Shown here: piece after piece, positions 60,036-64,000 of the stretch | Position numbering within the stretch: position 1 is the first letter of the stretch | Layout: every line of letters starts with the position of its first letter | Source: Streptomyces celluloflavus | Lineage (GTDB): Bacteria; Actinomycetota; Actinomycetes; Streptomycetales; Streptomycetaceae | NCBI GenBank assembly: GCA_000720995.1 | Contig: JOEL01000005.1 | Span: forward strand, 62,001 to 126,000 | Reading direction: 5' to 3' | Length of the DNA: 64,000 nt | Translations under genes and position numbers: made by a program | The notes under the pieces: model-generated | Told to the model about the DNA's origin: nothing | Database searches by the model: none | Seen by the model: only the letters and a program-made list of their open reading frames with translations

Positions 60036-60508
60036 GGCGAAAGTGTCCCCGGGCGGTGATCCCGCTCTTCACATGACGCGCCGAAGAGCCCGCCGGTTCG
60101 ACGGGCCGGCGGGCGCGACCCGCATACGGTTCGTCCTTCGCGGCCAGGTCAGCCCCGCCTGACGAACGCGGCCGCCTCTCCCTGCCCGCAGGCAATCCAC
60201 CGACGCACCGTCACCACACCTCCGGGCAAGCCGCGCCCCGGCATCCGGTCGTCCGGATATGCAGGCGAATGCGTGGCGTTCGAACATCCTCGAAACGGTT
60301 GTGGTCCGACGAGCCGGAGGAGAAGTATTCAGGGGGAGGAGACGTACCAGGGGGAGAGGTGGGCACCCGGCCGTCAGAGCAGCAAGCCCAAGACCAGGCC
60401 CTAGTCCAAGACCAAGGACAAGACCTAGTCCAAGCCCAAGCCCAAGACCACGGCCGTGTCTGACCCGGTGACAAGCGCCGTGCACGGCACGGGACAGGGG
60501 GATTTCGG
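60036..60508. other. Intergenic with a CAAGACC-type simple repeat
   Basis: No gene is supported. 60383-60449 is a low-complexity stretch of CAAGCCC/CAAGACC/CTAGTCC heptamer-like units. Two copies of CAGGGGGAG lie upstream (about 60,331 and 60,349). The promoter of the beta-lactamase-like gene is probably here. Confidence 0.5.
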
Positions 60509-61657
60509 ATGTATGCGTCATTTCGCCATGGGTTAGCCCTCGTTATGGGGTGGGCCGTTCTTGTGGCGGTCCTTTTCGGCTCGGCCGGCTTCGCGCGCGC
60601 CGCTGTGCCAGGGGTCGCGGCGGTGGAGGTACCGGCCGGTGTGACCGCGGGGGTGGCGGTCTTCGATCGGCAGACCGGTACGTTCACCGAGCAGCTCAAT
60701 GCGGATATGCAGTTCCGTTCGGCCTCGGTCGTCAAGCTCCTGATCGCGCTGGACCATCTGTGGGACCGCGACCCCGGCAGTCTGCCGGCGGCCGACCGCG
60801 CCCGGCTCGACTCGATGCTGCGCAGCAGTGACGACGACGCGGCCTCCTTCTACTGGTCGCAGAACGGGGGCGGTGCGCTCGTCGACCGGATGGTCTCGCG
60901 GCTGCACCTGACCGACACCGCCGGACCACCGGCCGGCTACCCGGGATACTGGGGCTACACCGCGCTGTCGGCGGCCGACACCGTACGGATCTACCGCTAC
61001 CTCCTGGACAGGGCCCCGGCAGCCGTCCGCGACCTGGTCATGGGCGACCTCCGGGCCTCCACCCGCTGCGGCAAGGACGGCTTCGACCAGCGCTTCGGCA
61101 TCCCTGCGTCGTTCCAGCAGCCCTGGGCCGTCAAACAGGGCTGGTCCGGCTTCGGCAACTCCGGCGACTGCACCAACACCACCAATACGACCGCCAACAC
61201 CACCACCGCGCCGGTGAAGTCCGTGAGTCCCACCGGTGTGGACCTCACGCAGAAGGCGCTGCACACCACCGGCACGGTCGGGGCCGGCGACCGGGCGATC
61301 GTCGCCGTCTTCACCCTCCAGCCGCAGAGCACCACCTTCGGCGCCGCGTACACCAACCTGGACCGGCTGGTGCGGTCCCTGAACGTACCCGGCGCCACCC
61401 GTCCGGCCGGCGCCTGGTTCAGCACCTGGGGATCCGGCGTCCGCGTCCGGTCGGACACGACCACCACCTCGACGGTGCTCACCGCACTTCCGGCGGGAGT
61501 GGAGGCGCAGGTCGCCTGCCAGAAACAGGGCGAGACGGTGACCGAGGGCCCGTACACCAACGACTGGTGGGCCTACCTGCCCCTGTACGGCGGCTACATC
61601 ACCAACATCTATATGAAGAGCCCGGACAACAAACTCCCGGGCGTGCCCACCTGCTGA
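60509..61657 (+). CDS. Secreted class A beta-lactamase-like protein with SH3-type tail
   Basis: This is a 382-residue exported protein. The signal peptide ends near ARA31. A serine beta-lactamase-type domain follows: S73-V-V-K76 (SxxK), S107-D-D (SDN-like), and KQGW in place of KTG. An Asn/Thr-rich insert separates it from a C-terminal SH3b-like domain (about 300-382) with GVRVRSDTTT, NDWWAYLPL and a final Cys. The altered KTG and SDN motifs argue for a wall-binding or peptidase-like role more than antibiotic hydrolysis. AGGGGG precedes the ATG. Confidence 0.82.
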   Translation: MYASFRHGLALVMGWAVLVAVLFGSAGFARAAVPGVAAVEVPAGVTAGVAVFDRQTGTFTEQLNADMQFRSASVVKLLIALDHLWDRDPGSLPAADRARLDSMLRSSDDDAASFYWSQNGGGALVDRMVSRLHLTDTAGPPAGYPGYWGYTALSAADTVRIYRYLLDRAPAAVRDLVMGDLRASTRCGKDGFDQRFGIPASFQQPWAVKQGWSGFGNSGDCTNTTNTTANTTTAPVKSVSPTGVDLTQKALHTTGTVGAGDRAIVAVFTLQPQSTTFGAAYTNLDRLVRSLNVPGATRPAGAWFSTWGSGVRVRSDTTTTSTVLTALPAGVEAQVACQKQGETVTEGPYTNDWWAYLPLYGGYITNIYMKSPDNKLPGVPTC

Positions 61658-61679
61658 GCCGTCGGTCGGAGTGACGGGA

Positions 61680-61733
61680 GTGGTACCGGGCAAACACATC
61701 ATCGGCGAGACCGACCTCGTCGAGAACTGCTGA
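61680..61733 (+). pseudogene. C-terminal relic of a third small secreted SH3-like protein
   Basis: The last 17 codons read VVPGKHIIGETDLVENC and stop, matching MVPDKHIYSETDPVPSC of the protein at 62519. Only this end survives, directly after the beta-lactamase-like gene. Confidence 0.7.
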
Positions 61734-61761
61734 CGGCCCTAAAAGGAAGAGGAGTCGAACC

Positions 61762-62145
61762 ATGCGAAAGATTCCAGTCACCGTTGCCGTGCTCGGCGCA
61801 ACAGCCCTGATGGCGCTCGGCGCAGCCGGACCGGCCGCGGCCGGCGGGCCCCGGGAGGCGCAGATTCAGGCGAGCCCGTGCTGGTGGAACGGGGACCGGT
61901 TCTGGTGCAACAACAGAAGTGGTGCGCCGGTCTTCTCCGACATCCATGGAAGCCGCATCGTCGGCTACATGTATACGAACCCGTCGTGGTTCGGCTGCCG
62001 TTCGGAGGGCGATCCGACCGGGGGCGGCGGTCCGCACCCGAATCGGTGGGTGATAACGACGGCCGACAACGGTGCCGCGGGCGTGATGAAGGACAGCGAC
62101 ATCATCAGCGAGACCGACTCGCTGCCCGCTTGCGGAATCTCCTGA
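61762..62145 (+). CDS. Small secreted SH3-like protein
   Basis: This 127-residue exported protein has a signal peptide ending AAAG near 27. The mature part has CWWNGDRFWCNN, SGAPVFSD, GYMYTNPSWFGCRSEG, HPNRWVITTAD and an end ISETDSLPAC. Four Cys suggest two disulphides. It resembles the SH3b tail of the beta-lactamase-like protein and the next gene. GGAAGAGG precedes the ATG. The role is probably cell-wall or extracellular binding. Confidence 0.75.
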   Translation: MRKIPVTVAVLGATALMALGAAGPAAAGGPREAQIQASPCWWNGDRFWCNNRSGAPVFSDIHGSRIVGYMYTNPSWFGCRSEGDPTGGGGPHPNRWVITTADNGAAGVMKDSDIISETDSLPACGIS

Positions 62146-62253
62146 CCGTGCGCGCGCTCACGGGCTGGCTGCCGCCGGTGACATCGACGGCGGCGGACCG
62201 TCCCGGTTGCCGGCCCGCCGACCTGAGCGGCGGCGCCATTGCGGACCGCCGCG

Positions 62254-62292
62254 GCGTTGCCGGGCGCCGTCGGCTTCGGCTCCCGGCAACGC
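62254..62292 (+). terminator. Terminator after the first small secreted gene
   Basis: GCGTTGCCGGG and CCCGGCAACGC pair perfectly (11 bp). The remaining 220 bp to the next gene hold no gene; TTGACC at about 62,310 is a possible -35 element for it. Confidence 0.8.
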
Positions 62293-62518
62293 CCGTACGC
62301 ACCACGGCACTTGACCCTTGCGTGACGTGATCGAAATCGAACGGGGCGGGGTGACGATTACGCACCGGGAGCGGGACGCGCACCCGCGTTCCGTCCCGTC
62401 CCGCTCCGCCTCGTGAAGATCACGGCCGCACCCATGACCGCCCCGTGACGCTGCCGCACGACGGCAGCGGACCTCGGCCCCCGGAACAGATCGGACCCCG
62501 GAACAGAAAGGAAACAGC

Positions 62519-62950
62519 ATGCACCTTCACCGAAAGCTCGCACCGCTCGCGGCCACCGCCCTGGCCGCCGCCGCCCTGGCCCTGCTCCCGCCCGCGGCGG
62601 CCCACGCAACGGCCCGCCCCGCCGCCGCGGAGGGGGCCAACGCCGCGCCGGCCTGCTCGGACGCCGGGTTCACCAGGACGAGCCCTTACGGCAAGACCTT
62701 CGAGGTGTACTGGTGCGACAACGTCGCACCGACCCCGGTACACGCCGATGAGGGCGACGGTTCGACCATCGTGGGAACGCTGAAGACGAGCCACAGCTGG
62801 TTCGCCTGCCGGATCGACAACGGCCCCGACAACGGGAGTTCCGTCCACCCGCACCGGTGGCTGATGACCGAGGCGGACGATACGCACGCGTGGGGAATGG
62901 TCCCCGACAAGCACATCTACAGCGAAACCGATCCCGTACCGAGCTGCTGA
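62519..62950 (+). CDS. Small secreted SH3-like protein, paralogue
   Basis: This is a 143-residue exported protein with a signal peptide to about AHA30. It has the same mature pattern as 61762: a YWCDN pair of Cys, HSWFACRIDNGPDNG, HPHRWLMTEADD, and an end IYSETDPVPSC. GGAAAC lies before the ATG. Two genes and a relic of a third indicate tandem duplication of this family here. Confidence 0.75.
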   Translation: MHLHRKLAPLAATALAAAALALLPPAAAHATARPAAAEGANAAPACSDAGFTRTSPYGKTFEVYWCDNVAPTPVHADEGDGSTIVGTLKTSHSWFACRIDNGPDNGSSVHPHRWLMTEADDTHAWGMVPDKHIYSETDPVPSC

Positions 62951-63066
62951 CGGCCAAGACCGGCCGGTGACAAGGGCGTCACTCCGGGCCCCGTCACCAT
63001 CGACCAGCGATTGCCGACCGGCCGGCCCGCCCCGGCAAGGCGCCCCGGAGCCCTGTGGCGCGGACC

Positions 63067-63108
63067 GCGGGCCTCGCCGCCCCTGGACTCCTGGGCGGCG
63101 AGGCCCGC
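63067..63108. terminator. Strong hairpin terminator
   Basis: GCGGGCCTCGCCGCCC and GGGCGGCGAGGCCCGC are perfect 16-bp arms with a 10-base loop, 117 bp past the paralogue's stop. Confidence 0.85.
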
Positions 63109-63187
63109 CGTACCGGATGCGGCCCGGCGTCGGCCGCTACCGGGCGGGATCGTCCCGCACCACGTTCCCGCCCGGCCCGCGATCAGT

Positions 63188-63229
63188 CGGACCCACCGGA
63201 CCCACCGGACCCACCGGACCCACCGGACC
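63188..63229. repeat. 9-bp tandem repeat
   Basis: There are nearly five head-to-tail copies of CGGACCCAC. It lies between a terminator and a promoter region, with no coding role seen. Confidence 0.9.
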
Positions 63230-63403
63230 AGGCGTCCGCACCGGCACCGGGCGCCCGGTAATTCGAGGGCGCAAAACTCATGATTCACGTACGGTCGTAG
63301 TAGAGGTGATAGGTCTTCCCGGTTGTGTTGCTGACCGCGCCGGCGCGACCTCGAACCCGAGCGTCACCACCCCCTTTGGCCGTACCGAGCGGAAGGCGCC
63401 GCC

Positions 63404-64000
63404 TTGTTCTCCCCCGTGTTCACCGACCTCTGGCTCTCTCCCTACGCTCAAGGAGAGATCCTCCACAGTGACGACGCGTTCGTCCTCACCGTGAACCCCG
63501 ACCTGGACGAGGACACCCCCGTCATGGTGCTGGAGACGCTCGACGGGAAGGTCTCCGTCGCCCTGACGCCCGAGATGGCCGCCGCGGCCGGTCTCAAGCC
63601 GGGGGAGGACCTGAACGAGGAGTCGTTCCGCCGGCATCTCGGACAAGCGGGGATCGCGCTGCACGGGGCCGACTACCTCTTCACCTTCCTGGGCGAGGAA
63701 AGAGACGCGCTGCTGCGGGAGGCGACGGGTGACGGCATCCGGCAGCTGACCGCGCGGGACGCGGAGGTCTTCGCCGCCTTCGAAGCTTCGGCGTCGGAAC
63801 AGGACCGGGACAGCGCGTACGTGGAACTGGACCACTGGCTGGTGTACGGAGCCTTCGAGGACGGGCGCCTCGTCTGCGCCGCGAGCATGTACCCGTGGAA
63901 CGACTCGACCGTCGCGGACCTCGGCGTGCTGACCCTGCCGCCCGCCCGGGGGAAGGGACACGCCCGCCGCGTCGTCCGCGCCATCTGCCGCCATGCCGCC
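63404..64000 (+). CDS. GNAT-family acetyltransferase (partial, cut by window end)
   Basis: The TTG at 63404 lies seven bases after GGAAGG. The 199 residues in the window include an N-terminal helical/beta region (DLWLSPYAQGEILHSDD) and the GNAT core, with VADLGVLTLPPARGKGHARRVV as strand 4 plus the acetyl-CoA loop (R/Q-x-x-G-x-G/A). The C-terminal end lies beyond the window. The substrate is unknown. A GTG at 63416 is an alternative start. Confidence 0.78.
   Translation, partial: MFSPVFTDLWLSPYAQGEILHSDDAFVLTVNPDLDEDTPVMVLETLDGKVSVALTPEMAAAAGLKPGEDLNEESFRRHLGQAGIALHGADYLFTFLGEERDALLREATGDGIRQLTARDAEVFAAFEASASEQDRDSAYVELDHWLVYGAFEDGRLVCAASMYPWNDSTVADLGVLTLPPARGKGHARRVVRAICRHAA

Larger units (their letters stand above)
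62951..63403. other. Intergenic between the SH3-like gene and the GNAT gene
   Basis: Apart from the hairpin at 63067-63108 and the tandem repeat at 63188-63229, nothing is recognised. The AT-richer stretch 63,265-63,320 probably contains the promoter of the GNAT gene. Confidence 0.5.

Noticed and set aside
60383..60449. Possible CRISPR or minisatellite array of CAAGACC units
   Set aside because: Units are irregular and only 7-9 bp, with no spacers. It is simple low-complexity sequence.
1..64000. tRNA, rRNA, origin or phage integrase
   Set aside because: I saw no cloverleaf-like sequence with a T-loop consensus, no rRNA stretch, no DnaA-box cluster and no tyrosine or serine integrase, although the 41-60 kb island looks mobile.

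Overview
The window is high-G+C actinomycete DNA. Many GTG and TTG starts, purine-rich ribosome sites, XRE/DUF397 gene pairs, a tgm-type ATP-grasp peptide locus and abundant secreted hydrolases all point to Streptomyces or a close relative. That genus call is inference; no rRNA or tRNA gene is visible. Gene functions come from motifs read by eye, without database searches.

Layout. 0.5-6.6 kb: a plus-strand catechol meta-cleavage set (semialdehyde dehydrogenase, oxopentenoate hydratase, oxalocrotonate decarboxylase, tautomerase, extradiol dioxygenase) followed by an Nramp metal transporter. 6.9-13 kb: a transketolase and HAD phosphatase pair, divergent from a GntR regulator and a three-gene ascorbate-type PTS. 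13.3-19.6 kb: a GH114-like lipoprotein, an MFS exporter, a secreted serine hydrolase, a GNAT enzyme and small unknowns. 19.9-24.6 kb: accessory DNA with an XRE/DUF397 pair, a degenerate CRISPR remnant, a frameshifted regulator, and a 939-bp IS-like element that carries a DinB gene in place of most of its transposase. 24.7-41.1 kb: a methyltransferase with a divergent XRE-cupin regulator, two trypsin-like proteases, oleate hydratase, RNase H, and a LacI-controlled alpha-glucoside locus (binding protein, two permeases, GH13 enzyme, divergent debranching-type enzyme).

41.1-60 kb is a mosaic island. It holds two radical-SAM operons, each with a candidate small peptide and each with one member of a shared unknown family. 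It also holds a tgmA-tgmB-tgmC graspetide-type operon, several XRE regulators (intact and broken), and small enzymes (SLOG-like, HD, flavoprotein). Three mini CRISPR arrays of I-E type (29-bp repeats, 61-bp period, three repeats each, shared leader) and one solitary repeat lie between these units, with no cas gene in the window. The arrays recur with the same leader, a terminator hairpin and decayed copies of one small membrane-protein gene, so the island looks assembled from cassettes that meet at CRISPR repeats.

60.5-64 kb: a secreted beta-lactamase-like protein with an SH3-like tail, two small secreted relatives of that tail plus a third as a relic, and the 5' part of a GNAT gene cut by the window edge.
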